In this document: in pieces, positions 36,891 to 46,122 of the stretch
How positions within the stretch are numbered: the stretch's first letter is position 1
How the letters are laid out: each line of letters begins with the position of its first letter
NCBI GenBank assembly: GCA_017557435.1
Contig: JAFYYR010000026.1
Location: forward strand, 1 to 64,000
Direction: 5' to 3'
DNA length: 64,000 nt
Source of the DNA: Pseudobutyrivibrio sp.
GTDB lineage: Bacteria; Bacillota; Clostridia; Lachnospirales; Lachnospiraceae
Program-made: the position numbers and the translations under genes
Notes under the pieces: model-generated
Seen by the model: the letters and a program-made list of their open reading frames with translations, nothing else
What the model was told of the DNA's origin: nothing
The model's database searches: none

Positions 36891-36920
36891 AAGGGGGGAG
36901 TAATTTACTTCTCCCTTATT
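36891..36920 (+). terminator. Terminator after the deglycosidase genes
   Basis: AAGGGGGGAGTAA and TTTACTTCTCCCTT form a near-perfect stem, then ATTTCTG. It partly overlaps the promoter of the regulator that follows. Confidence 0.65.
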
Positions 36921-36933
36921 TCTGTTGTATAAT
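36904..36933 (+). promoter_or_regulatory. Promoter of the first AraC-GH39 regulator
   Basis: TTTACT at 36904-36909 and TATAAT at 36928-36933 with an 18-base spacer. AATTGCCAAGAATGCC at 36846-36861 upstream contains a TTGCCA string also present at 43353. Confidence 0.5.
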
Positions 36934-36957
36934 GTTGTCCTAAGGTTAGGAGATACT

Positions 36958-39369
36958 ATGAATAGTTTTAATCAGTTCAAAGTTAACATTTACAGGGATA
37001 TGTCTGAGTCTCAGCATCTGCATACAGATGTTGAGTTATTATATGTCGTTGAAGGCAGTATCAACATCAAGATAAAAGATGCTGTTTTTACCTTACAGCG
37101 CGATGATGTATTTGTTATTAATTCAAGTATTCAGCACAGCATAGAGACAGTAGACAAGAGCATTGTCTGCTCTATTATGTACGACTATCAGATTTTGGTT
37201 CACATTCTTAAAAAGCCTAACAGCTTTTTCCTTTGCAACAGCGCTGCCGACAAATCCAAGAGCTATAACGAGATAATTAGACTCTGCCGAGATGTGGTTT
37301 ACCAGCATGTTGCGTCTATCAAAAAGACAGATAGCTTGATGTACAGTATGCTCTACAAATTGCTTGATGAGCTTGTTGAACATCACATGGTTGATGATAC
37401 TAATTCAGAGATCTCCGAGAATCATGATGCAGATGAGAAGCTCCAAATCATTATTCACTATGTTCATACTAATTATCAGGATGGAATTAGTCTTTCTGAT
37501 TTGGCTAAGCAGATGTACACATCTACATCTACTCTTTCTAGATTATTTAAAAAGCAGACAGGTACTTATTTTGCAGAGTACGTAAATCAGGTGCGTACTC
37601 GCTATGCAATAGATGAGCTTTTATATACAGAGAAAAACATGACTAAGATAGCCATGGATTGTGGTTTTTCAAATGCCAGTGCATTTACTAAGGTATTTAG
37701 AGAAATCTACAACATGGCACCTACAGAATATCGTCAGAAAATGAAGGGCACTGTTAAAAATGAAGTCCAGGTTGATGATGATATCAAGGAGAAAATTGAG
37801 ACTGAATTCAAGCGTCCAGAGGAGGATGAGTATCAGGTGGCTCCTGTGGAGACAGTGGTGGATGTAAAGGAGACAACTGAGCTTAAGCGCTGCTGGAACA
37901 AGCTTGTAAATGTTGGCTTTATCCATGATGTTTTACGAGCTAATACCCAGTATCACATTGAGTATCTCCACAAGGAATTGGGATTTACCTATGCCAGAAT
38001 CTGGATGGTATTTAACTCAAAGACAATGGTCTCTGATGGTGTGACTGTAGGCAATTACAACTTCGATATGATATTCGAGGCTCTTGATTTCTTAGTGGAT
38101 CACCACATTACTCCTTGGCTTGATTTCACTAATCGTCCTTATGCTAATGTGACAAACTCTGAGGAGTCTGCATGGTTTGAGGATATCCGCATTATCTATA
38201 AGGACAAGAGAGTATGGGAGAATCTATACAAGCAGTTCTTCAAGATGCTGGTTCGTAGATACGGAGATAAGGAAGTCGCCAAGTGGAGATTTGAAATTGG
38301 CTTGGAGGGCTTCCATTCAGACTACGATACATTCTATATTTTAGATGGCTATGATTTCATAGATGTCTATGAGTTTATTGCACAGACTGTCAAAAAGCTG
38401 GTTCCAGAGGCTAAGGTAGGCTATTCAGCAGGCCCTGGAATTGAAGGTCAGGTGTCATTTGACTCTATTTTACTTAAGCTTAGGGATTGCAAGGTGCAGC
38501 CTGACTTTATCTCAGTGATACTGTTTCCATATATTCCAAAGAGCGTGGCTGGAATAAAGGGTGGCAAGGCCCAGTTCGTCCGCTCTCAGGACCGTGATTT
38601 CGAGGGCAACGAGCTTGCTCGTATAGGCAAGGCATTTGACAAGCTAGGTATCCCAAGAGAGAAAATTGTCATCTCCGAGTGGAACCTTACATGTTCTAAT
38701 CGCAACTACTTAAATGACAGTACATTTAGGGCATGCCTGTTTATCAGAAATATTGTTAAGTTTGGCGCTGACATTGATGTGTGGGGACTTTGGTTCGCCT
38801 CAGATTGGCAGTGCAATTCATATTCAGCCAGAAATGTTATCAATGGCGGCGGTGGTCTTCTTTCAAAAGACACCATTAGAAAGCCTATCTTTTACGCTAT
38901 CAAGATGATTAATCATTTGGGTGCCCAGGTGGTAGCGCGAGGGGAGAATTTCATGGTTACCAAGCTGGCGGCAGATGAGTTCCAGATTGTATGCTTCAAC
39001 TTGAATTGGTACAATTCCAGCTATTTTATCAATGCTGAAAACCAGGCTACAGTGGCAGAGGCTAAGGCATATTTTGACCATAATAAGGGTAAGAAAAAGA
39101 TAGTTATCAAGCTTTCTGGTGTCAGCGAGAATAGCGGTTACTATGTTAAGCGCAGAAGCGTTAATAGCAATCAGGGTTCTATCATTGATGAATGGGGCAA
39201 GTTCGACAATGATGAGAAGCTAGAGAGAACAGAGATTAAGTATCTTCAGGAGATGTGTGTTCCTCAGCTTTCTAGAACTAAGGTCCAGTCCAAGGGACAT
39301 GTTCTCACGTTGGAATTAGAGCTTGAACCACAGGAATTTTGCATGCTCCATGTGCTGCCTGAATACTAG
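36958..39369 (+). CDS. AraC-family regulator fused to GH39-like TIM barrel
   Basis: This is an 803-residue protein. A cupin sensor (about 1-95, with HLHTDVELLYVVEGS) is followed by an AraC DNA-binding domain (about 158-265: LSDLAKQMYTSTSTLSRLFKK and IAMDCGFSNASAFTKVF). From about 300 there is a GH39 (beta-xylosidase/iduronidase-like) barrel. The nucleophile block ISEWN (E574) is kept. The acid/base NEP block reads LEG (E450), so the Glu is retained but its neighbours are changed. There is no signal peptide, so it is cytoplasmic and most likely senses a sugar or glycoside. ATG at 36958 follows AGGAG. It has its own promoter and sits between the deglycosidase genes and the Gfo/Idh gene it probably controls. 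Confidence 0.85.
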   Translation: MNSFNQFKVNIYRDMSESQHLHTDVELLYVVEGSINIKIKDAVFTLQRDDVFVINSSIQHSIETVDKSIVCSIMYDYQILVHILKKPNSFFLCNSAADKSKSYNEIIRLCRDVVYQHVASIKKTDSLMYSMLYKLLDELVEHHMVDDTNSEISENHDADEKLQIIIHYVHTNYQDGISLSDLAKQMYTSTSTLSRLFKKQTGTYFAEYVNQVRTRYAIDELLYTEKNMTKIAMDCGFSNASAFTKVFREIYNMAPTEYRQKMKGTVKNEVQVDDDIKEKIETEFKRPEEDEYQVAPVETVVDVKETTELKRCWNKLVNVGFIHDVLRANTQYHIEYLHKELGFTYARIWMVFNSKTMVSDGVTVGNYNFDMIFEALDFLVDHHITPWLDFTNRPYANVTNSEESAWFEDIRIIYKDKRVWENLYKQFFKMLVRRYGDKEVAKWRFEIGLEGFHSDYDTFYILDGYDFIDVYEFIAQTVKKLVPEAKVGYSAGPGIEGQVSFDSILLKLRDCKVQPDFISVILFPYIPKSVAGIKGGKAQFVRSQDRDFEGNELARIGKAFDKLGIPREKIVISEWNLTCSNRNYLNDSTFRACLFIRNIVKFGADIDVWGLWFASDWQCNSYSARNVINGGGGLLSKDTIRKPIFYAIKMINHLGAQVVARGENFMVTKLAADEFQIVCFNLNWYNSSYFINAENQATVAEAKAYFDHNKGKKKIVIKLSGVSENSGYYVKRRSVNSNQGSIIDEWGKFDNDEKLERTEIKYLQEMCVPQLSRTKVQSKGHVLTLELELEPQEFCMLHVLPEY

Positions 39370-39426
39370 AAGCAAAACCATTGTCTGAGGCAATTTGCAT
39401 GGGACTAGCTTTCCTCTGTGCCGCCG

Positions 39427-39453
39427 TGCAATAAAATGATATATTTGATTGCG
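39427..39453. promoter_or_regulatory. TGCAA-N17-TTGCG dyad, site 3
   Basis: TGCAA at 39427-39431 and TTGCG at 39449-39453 with 17 bases between, followed by GTGATTTTTT. It lies 139 bases before the Gfo/Idh gene. Confidence 0.55.
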
Positions 39454-39528
39454 GTGATTTTTTCCAAAATAATTGTCTTTGCAACAGATAATAAAATTTT
39501 GAAAAGTTAATAAGAGAATATAAATAAG

Positions 39529-39573
39529 AAAGTCGGTATATTTTATGTAGATAAAAGATATCGACTTTTTTTA
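39529..39573 (+). terminator. Terminator-like hairpin just before the Gfo/Idh start
   Basis: AAAGTCGGTAT pairs with ATATCGACTTT (one wobble), followed by TTTTTATT. It ends about 20 bases before the ATG at 39592, downstream of dyad site 3. It could be an attenuator in the leader, or the end of a short transcript. Confidence 0.65.
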
Positions 39574-39591
39574 TTTATAAAGGAGAGACAT

Positions 39592-40662
39592 ATGGAAACT
39601 ATCAGAATTGGTATCATAGGCCATGGTTTCATGGGCCATGAGCATGAGTCCATGCTCACACGTCTAGATGGCTACAAGGTAGTTGGTATTTCAGATATCG
39701 ACCCAAAGCAGCTTGAAGATGTAAAAGAAGGCATAAAAAGATATGCTAACAATGAGGAGATGTTCAATGATCCTGAGGTGGATGTAGTTATCATTGCTGC
39801 AAACAACAATCAGCATCATGACCTGGTAATTCAGGCTGCAAAAGCTGGCAAGGACATCATCTGTGAGAAGCCAGTAGCCATGAATTTACAAGAGCTTGAT
39901 GAAATGGTAAAGGTTGTAGACGAGTGTGGTGTGAATTTTACAGTTCATCACCAGAGACGTTTCGACAAGGATTTCCGTACAATGAAAAACGTATATGACA
40001 GCGAGACACTTGGAGATATTTATTCTATCAAGAGCAGCTTGTACGGTTTCAACGGAAATATGCACGATTGGCATGTGTACATTGCAGAGGGCGGCGGAAT
40101 GCTATTTGATTGGGGCGTTCACCTTCTTGACCAGGTGCTTTGGATGATGCCAGGAGCAAAGATTAAATCCGTATTTGCGGATGTTAGAAATGTGATTAAT
40201 TTTGAGGTTGATGATTACTTCAAGATTCTTATGAAATTTGACAATGGAATTATGGCAGAGGTAGAGCTTGGCACATATTTCCTTACTGACAAAATGGACA
40301 GCAAGTGGTTTGAGCGCCACTGGATTATGGGTGGAAATAAGGGTACTGCTTATCTTGATGGATTTGACCCACAGGGTGCAATCGTTCGTACAAATGGACT
40401 TCTCCAGAATGTAGGCGGTCAGAGAACTATGACAGCTGCAGGCCCAACTCGTTCATTTGGTCCACCACCAGAGGGCAAGCTTGTTACTGAGCCACTTCCT
40501 ATTGCTGACACAACTCATGAGGATTATTTTGAGAATTATCGCAAGGCATTTGATGGTCAGGAAGAGTTCGTTGTGAAGATTCCAGAGACAAGAAGAGTTT
40601 TAAGACTTATGGAGGCTGCAAGAGAGTCAGCTCACACAGGAAAATCAATCGATTTTGAATAG
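39592..40662 (+). CDS. dgpA: Gfo/Idh/MocA oxidoreductase, DgpA-like glycoside 3-dehydrogenase candidate
   Basis: This 356-residue NAD-dependent enzyme has the Rossmann start IGIIGHGFMGHEHE, the EKPVA motif (92-96, catalytic Lys93), DWHVYIAEGGG and WGVHLLDQVLW. Members of this family oxidise the sugar 3-OH of glycosides; DgpA does so on C-glycosides before bond cleavage by DgpB-DgpC. The presence of both subunits nearby supports this role. AAAGGAGAG lies before the ATG. A terminator-like hairpin sits just ahead of the ribosome site and dyad site 3 further upstream, so expression is likely controlled twice. A terminator follows at 40669-40740. Confidence 0.8.
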   Translation: METIRIGIIGHGFMGHEHESMLTRLDGYKVVGISDIDPKQLEDVKEGIKRYANNEEMFNDPEVDVVIIAANNNQHHDLVIQAAKAGKDIICEKPVAMNLQELDEMVKVVDECGVNFTVHHQRRFDKDFRTMKNVYDSETLGDIYSIKSSLYGFNGNMHDWHVYIAEGGGMLFDWGVHLLDQVLWMMPGAKIKSVFADVRNVINFEVDDYFKILMKFDNGIMAEVELGTYFLTDKMDSKWFERHWIMGGNKGTAYLDGFDPQGAIVRTNGLLQNVGGQRTMTAAGPTRSFGPPPEGKLVTEPLPIADTTHEDYFENYRKAFDGQEEFVVKIPETRRVLRLMEAARESAHTGKSIDFE

Positions 40663-40668
40663 GATTAT

Positions 40669-40740
40669 AAAGTTGGTTTCTACCACAGAATTGAGGCATT
40701 TTACATAGCTGAAAAAGTCTGTGGCGGGCCAACTTTTTTT
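40669..40740 (+). terminator. Terminator after the Gfo/Idh gene
   Basis: Nested stems AAGTTGG/CCAACTT and CCACAGA/TCTGTGG are followed by TTTTTTT. Confidence 0.8.
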
Positions 40741-40741
40741 G

Positions 40742-40768
40742 TGCAACAAATTACCCCAAAACGTTGTA
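40742..40768. promoter_or_regulatory. TGCAA-N17-TTGTA dyad, site 4
   Basis: TGCAA at 40742-40746 and TTGTA at 40764-40768, one base off the consensus, with the same 17-base spacing. It lies 97 bases before the second AraC-GH39 gene. Confidence 0.4.
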
Positions 40769-40864
40769 ACTCCTAATACGTTTAAGTAAAAATCTGCAAA
40801 AAAATAAAAGCCAGCAGTGGGTTTTAATCAAGCAATATTACATTGGCTACTATATAATTTTTCC

Positions 40865-43264
40865 ATGGAAAATATAAGGGAAATAGTGCAATTTAATATT
40901 ATTCATGAATCGAGCAGTGAGCCAAGGGAGCAACACTATCATCAGAATCTTGATATGCTTTATGTTCTTTCAGGTTCTGTTGATGTGGTGATTGATGATA
41001 AGGAGTATCACCTGAAAGAGGAGGATATGATTTTAATCAATTCCAATAAGCGTCATAAGTTCGAAAACTCAGGCAATCTTTTGGCTATCAGATTTGCAAT
41101 CGATTATTATCTGTTGTCACAGACCGTAGGAACTACTCAAATGCTTTTCCTATGCAATTCTGCAGTGGATAAAAACTCAGCCTACGACTAGCTGCGCCAC
41201 CAGATTAAGGAGATTATCAGATACTACTATACTGAGACCAAGGGAGATAAATGTTATCTTCAGGCTCTCTACTATCAGATGCTCCATGTGCTGATAGCCA
41301 ATTTCATGGTAAAGACTGAGGAGGCCAAAGTCCTATTTGACCATAACTCAGACAAGGAGCGAATCAGCGAGATTCAAAGCTATATCCAAGGCCATTATCA
41401 GTCCCCAATCAGTCTAAATGATTTGGCAGAGCAAATGTTTTTGACACCGGCATATCTTTCCAAATACATCAAAAAGAAATTTGGAATGACATTCATAGAT
41501 TATCTAAACAACATAAGACTTTTCCATGCAGTGGATGAGCTGGTATACACCAATAAGAGCCTGACACATATTGCTATGGACAATGGCTTTTGCACATCGG
41601 CAGCCCTTAATAAATCCTTTAAAAAAGTTTTCAATATGTCACCAGGTGAATACAGAAAATCTGCAGAAAAATGCGCCGAGCAGGTGGCCAAAGAAGATGA
41701 AATCGGCAAGCAGGAAATCATCTCATTTATTGAAAATGAAAGCAGCAAGTTAAATACAGGTAAGGTTAATCAGAAACTTGTGGAGGTTGATGCTTCAGTT
41801 TACAAGAAAAAATATGTGGACGAGACACGAGTGATTAATATTGGCAGCATCTATATGTTGCTTCAGCAGGAGGCTCAGGAGCAGCTTTTAGAGCTTAAGG
41901 AAAAGCTTGGAATAACTCACGTGAGAGTGTGGAATGTATTCGCCTTAAATACATGCATCAGAGAACAGGAGACCTACAGTTTTCACAAGCTGGACAACGT
42001 CCTTGATTTTCTGGTGGACAACGACATTAAGCTTTACATGGAACTAGGCCAAAAGCCAACACTTCTCATGTATGCACCGGAGAGATACATTAATCCAGAC
42101 TCAAAAGAAATCAAATTGTTTGAATATGATTTCTACAAAAAGCTAATCAAGGATTTGAGCATCCATCTGGTAAACAGATATGGCATTGAGGAAATTGAAA
42201 AATGGTACTTCGAATTTTGGAACAATCCTCTTTTAAAAATTGGAGAGGAAAATGGTGAGTACTACAGATATTTCGATTTGATATACAAGACATTTAAAAA
42301 TATAAGTGAGGATATTAATATCGGCGGCCCGGGACTTGTTCTTGGTTATGAAAAGGCCCTGGCTGACAAGGTATTTGCAATTTGGAAAAAGAGGGAAATA
42401 TGGCCTGATTTTATTTCATTTGGTTCCTTCCAGTACATTTCATTTACAGATGGGCAGTTTGTTTACGGTAAGAAATCTCTGGATAAGGATTACGTTATCA
42501 ATCAGGTTTCTGTTATGAAGCAGTCCATGGCGGATATTGGATTTAACGTAAAAGAGTTCCATCTAGACGAATGGAATTACACTGTTTCAAATCGAAATGT
42601 CATCAGCGATAGCTGTGAGCATGCAGCCTACATTATGAAAAACTACATCGACATGATTGGACTTGTGGATGTGATGTGCTATTGGCATGGACTGGATTTG
42701 TATGCAGAGTACTACGACACCAATTCACTTTTAAGTGGTGATGCGGGATTGATTTCTAGAGATGGAATAAAAAAGCCTTCATTTTACGCAGTGGAGTTCT
42801 TGAATCGCAGTTATTGCAATGAGATTGCCAGAAATGAAAATGGAATCATTTCCACAAATGGACGAGGCAGCTACTCCATTGTATGTCACAATTTCAAGCC
42901 TCTATCTGAAAAGTATCTAGATATAGAGGAAGACTTAATTCAGATAAAAGATATTGACCATTACATACAGGACACTGAGGATCTTGGAATGAAATGCATT
43001 TTGGACAAAGTTCAAAATGGAAATTACCAGATTAAAACATACTACATTAATCCAGAGTATGGCAGTGTGCAGGATATGTGGAAGCGCCTTGGCCTTGCAG
43101 AATCCATGGAAAGTGAGGAGATTCAGTTCATTAAGCAGCACGCCAATCCTAACATGGAGATGCAGCAAGTGGAGGTTAGCGACAATAAGCTGGAAATCGA
43201 TTTTAGCCTAAAGGCTACAGAAATCAGGTTCATAGAAATAAAGTATCAATTCAAATATGAGTAG
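40865..43264 (+). pseudogene. AraC-GH39 regulator interrupted by an in-frame TAG
   Basis: One frame runs from 40865 to 43264, broken only by TAG at 41189-41191 (codon 109). Residues on both sides match the intact paralogue at 36958: LFLCNSAVDKNSAYD before the stop aligns with its FFLCNSAADKSKSYN, and LRHQIKEII after it continues the same helix. The downstream part holds the AraC domain (LNDLAEQMFLTPAYLSKYIKK) and a GH39-like barrel. The nucleophile block DEWN (E569) is kept, but the NEP acid/base block is NNP (N453-N454-P455), so the acid/base Glu is lost and hydrolysis is unlikely. No ribosome site precedes ATG 40865; a TATAAT lies about 10 bases before it. Internal ATGs (such as 41279) could give a protein without the cupin. 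It may be a nonsense mutant, a sequencing error, or read through. Confidence 0.8.
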
Positions 43265-43273
43265 TAGTAATTT

Positions 43274-43315
43274 TGGAGAACAAAAATTGTACTATGATTT
43301 TTGCTCTCCATATTT
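43274..43315 (+). terminator. Weak terminator after the second AraC-GH39 gene
   Basis: GGAGAACAAAAAT pairs with ATTTTTGCTCTCC (one mismatch), but the tail ATATTTAT is not a clean T run. Further along, TTCACAT/ATGTGAA (43399-43425) forms a hairpin touching the ribosome site of the next gene. Confidence 0.5.
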
Positions 43316-43433
43316 ATGGGTGGTTTTAAAGAGCTAATTCAGATAATGAAAATTGCCAAATGCAGAAAAGTAGAAAAAGGCAATAGGACATAAAATATTC
43401 ACATACTCATTCAAGATGTGAAAGGAGATAGGA

Positions 43434-44390
43434 ATGAAAGTATTAGGTATTTCCTTTGGTCGTATAGATCAAAGAAGTGATGTCATGGTGAAGGAGGCGC
43501 TGTTTGCAGCAAAAGAAGCTGGAGCAGAAGTTGAATTTATCAACACAGTCAGACTTAATATTGGTCATTGCCGAGCATGTGATTATTGCAGTCGTTGCCG
43601 TGATAAGGGAGATGTTGAAATTCACTGCTGTATGAAAGACGACTACTCAGTCCTCGAAGAGAAGTGTCTTGAAGCAGACGGTATTATCATCGCAGCACCT
43701 GTTTATGCAGTTGGTATTGTAGGCCAGTTTAAGAACTTTGTTGATAGATTTGGCCCATCTCATGACAGAGCAGCACTTTTAGAGGAGAACAAGAAGAGAG
43801 AAGAAGCCGGAAAGCCACTTCTTGATCAGCGTTATTTCAAAGACAGATATGTTGGATACATTTCAGTTGGCGGTGCGCAGACACACAACTGGGTTTCACT
43901 TGGCCTTCCAATGCTTGACTTATTCTCATTCTCATTCTGCATGAAATGTGTTGGTCACGTGGATGCTTACGACCAGGGTCGTACAGGTCATCCTTTATTT
44001 GACAAGGAGTTAATGAAGAAGTGTGCAGCACTTGGAACTGCAGTAGCTGAGTCACTTGGCAAGCCATATGATGAGGTTGATACATGGGTTGGCGATGAGG
44101 GTGTCTGCCCAGTATGCCACAATCCACTTCTTTCAATGAATGGCACAACAACTGTTGAATGCCCAATCTGCGGTATCTACGGAAAGCTTTCAGTAGACGG
44201 AGACAAGGTAACAGTTGATTTCTCTGAGGAGGAGAAGAACAGAGCTCGTAATACATTGGTGGGTATTTATGAGCATTACAACGAAATTCAGAACATGATT
44301 ACAGTTTGTGTTCCAAAGCTTATGGCTAACAAGGACACACTTCCTAAGATGATGGAGAAGTATAAGAATTTCGATTTACATTGGAGTTAA
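43434..44390 (+). CDS. Iron-sulfur flavoprotein (flavodoxin fold) with zinc ribbon tail, copy 1
   Basis: This 318-residue protein begins with a flavodoxin-like FMN reductase fold (VLGISFGRIDQRSD, AAPVYAVGIVGQFKNFVDR). The cysteine set C46, C49, C52 and C66, with extra C55 and C65, resembles the [4Fe-4S] motif of archaeal Isf-type flavoproteins. Near residue 224 a CPVC...CPIC pair forms a rubredoxin-like or zinc ribbon domain, uncommon in plain Isf. Such proteins pass single electrons from ferredoxin or NAD(P)H. AAAGGAG precedes the ATG. A paralogue lies at 46123, with a sugar transporter between them. Role in the pathway: probably redox steps on the aglycone or keto-sugar (inference). Confidence 0.75.
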   Translation: MKVLGISFGRIDQRSDVMVKEALFAAKEAGAEVEFINTVRLNIGHCRACDYCSRCRDKGDVEIHCCMKDDYSVLEEKCLEADGIIIAAPVYAVGIVGQFKNFVDRFGPSHDRAALLEENKKREEAGKPLLDQRYFKDRYVGYISVGGAQTHNWVSLGLPMLDLFSFSFCMKCVGHVDAYDQGRTGHPLFDKELMKKCAALGTAVAESLGKPYDEVDTWVGDEGVCPVCHNPLLSMNGTTTVECPICGIYGKLSVDGDKVTVDFSEEEKNRARNTLVGIYEHYNEIQNMITVCVPKLMANKDTLPKMMEKYKNFDLHWS

Positions 44391-44427
44391 TGGTTCATTG
44401 TATTAGAGAATAATGGGGGAAAAGAAA

Positions 44428-45900
44428 ATGGACGCAACAAATTTCGCGGGAACACCTGCAAAGTCTGGTGGTACAAAATTAAACCAGTACGGAATGGCTC
44501 CTTTAAAGCCAATTAATTATTTTGTCTATGGTATGGGAAATTTTGCTTCTCAGCTTTCATGGACAATGGTAAGCACTTACCTTTCATTTTTCTACACTGA
44601 TGTATTTGGTCTTGGAACTGGTGCTGTTGCACTGCTTATGCTTATTGCTAAGGTTTGGGATGGTATCAATGATCCTATGATGGGAACAATCATGGAACGT
44701 ACTCATACAAAGCATGGTCGCTTCCGTCCATACATCGTAGTAGGTGCTATATTCCTTGTAATATTTACAATTCTTACATTTACAGTGCCAGGATTTGGTG
44801 GCCCAGCTAAGCTTGCTTACGCTTACATCACATACATCGGTCTTGGTATGTCATACACAATGACAAACGTACCTTATCTTGCAATGCCTGTTGTTATGAC
44901 ACGTGATCCAAAGGAAATCAACAGACTTAACGCAGCTCAGATGATGGGAATGACAATCGGTCAGATTATCCTTAACCTTTTCGTACTTCGTCTCGTTGTT
45001 TGGTTTGGTAAGGGAAATCAGGCTGCAGGTTATCAGTCAACAGCTATTCTTCTTGCACTTGTAGCTCTTCCAATGTTCTGGGCAGTAGCAGCTCTTTCAA
45101 AGGAGAGAATCGATGTTAAGAAGAGTGAGCAGGGTAGTATTATTGAGGGCTTAAAGCTCATCGCAAAGAATAAGAACCTTGTATGTGCACTTTTATACAG
45201 CTTATTCAATATGTTTGGTATGCTTGGTCGTATCTCAGTTGCAGTATTCTTCTATATGCACGTTGTAGGCGATATGGAGCACATCACAATCTTCATGATG
45301 ATGCAGATGATTGTTGGTACTCTTGTAATGCCATTTGCACCAAAGCTTTGCCTTAAGTATGGTAAGAGAAATATCGCTATTCTTTCAATGCTCATCCAGG
45401 GACTTTCACTTATCATCATCTTCTTTGGACCTTCACAGAGTGTTCTATTCAACTTCGTAATGATGGTTGTATACGGACTTGGATACATCGCTGGTCCTTC
45501 AGGTTCAGGTATGGTAGTTGACGCTATTGATGATTTCGATCTTAAGTATGGTTACAGAAATGATGGTATGGCATTCTCATTCTCAGGAATGGCTACAAAG
45601 ATTGGTACAGCTCTTGCTAACTCAATCTTCCTTCTTATCATGGGCTTCTACGGCTATGATCAGATGTTTGGAATCAGAGCACAGCTTGAGGAAGTTACAG
45701 ATGCAGCAGTTAAGTCTGACCTTTTAGGACAGATTTCACACATCCAGTTTGGTATTAACATGTGTGCAAACCTTCTTCCAGGTATTGTATTCCTTCTTGG
45801 AATCATCCCACTTCTTATCTACAATCTTGATAAGCCAGGATACATGGATAAGGTTAGAGACGGTCTTACAGAGAGAAATAAGGCTCGTTCAGCAGAATAA
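44428..45900 (+). CDS. GPH-family glycoside/sugar symporter
   Basis: This 490-residue cytoplasmic-membrane protein has 12 hydrophobic segments. It belongs to the glycoside-pentoside-hexuronide:cation symporter family (MelB, XylP, GusB). The conserved DGINDPMMGTIMERTHTKHG loop and RFRPYIVVGAI are characteristic. ATG at 44428 is used because GGGGGAAAA lies just before it; an ATG at 44413 lacks such a site. It is flanked by two iron-sulfur flavoprotein genes and is the only sugar-type transporter of the locus, so it likely imports the glycoside. A terminator follows. Confidence 0.88.
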   Translation: MDATNFAGTPAKSGGTKLNQYGMAPLKPINYFVYGMGNFASQLSWTMVSTYLSFFYTDVFGLGTGAVALLMLIAKVWDGINDPMMGTIMERTHTKHGRFRPYIVVGAIFLVIFTILTFTVPGFGGPAKLAYAYITYIGLGMSYTMTNVPYLAMPVVMTRDPKEINRLNAAQMMGMTIGQIILNLFVLRLVVWFGKGNQAAGYQSTAILLALVALPMFWAVAALSKERIDVKKSEQGSIIEGLKLIAKNKNLVCALLYSLFNMFGMLGRISVAVFFYMHVVGDMEHITIFMMMQMIVGTLVMPFAPKLCLKYGKRNIAILSMLIQGLSLIIIFFGPSQSVLFNFVMMVVYGLGYIAGPSGSGMVVDAIDDFDLKYGYRNDGMAFSFSGMATKIGTALANSIFLLIMGFYGYDQMFGIRAQLEEVTDAAVKSDLLGQISHIQFGINMCANLLPGIVFLLGIIPLLIYNLDKPGYMDKVRDGLTERNKARSAE

Positions 45901-45939
45901 GATTACTTTTCTAGAAACTATATAAACATCCTTTTACTT

Positions 45940-45972
45940 GGGGTCAGGAATGGGGTTCCTGACTCCATTTTT
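45940..45972 (+). terminator. Terminator after the GPH symporter
   Basis: GGGTCAGGAA pairs with TTCCTGACTC around a short G-rich loop, then CATTTTT. Confidence 0.8.
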
Positions 45973-45974
45973 GA

Positions 45975-46001
45975 TGCAATAAATAATAAGGGACTATTGC
46001 G
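45975..46001. promoter_or_regulatory. TGCAA-N17-TTGCG dyad, site 5
   Basis: TGCAA at 45975-45979 and TTGCG at 45997-46001 with 17 bases between. It lies 122 bases before the second iron-sulfur flavoprotein gene. A possible promoter (TTGACA near 46034, poor -10) follows. Confidence 0.55.
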
Positions 46002-46122
46002 CTTTTTAGAATGCCGAAAACGAGGTGCAATATTTGACAAAATAGAGCTCAACATTTTTAAAGTGCCACTGGGATTCTTCATTTATAGTATCAGTATAAA
46101 AGGAGAAACACGGAGGTAAAAA

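Noticed and set aside
40817-40864. An upstream ATG at 40817 as start of the second AraC-GH39 gene
   Set aside because: It has no ribosome site, and similarity to the intact paralogue begins near the ATG at 40865.
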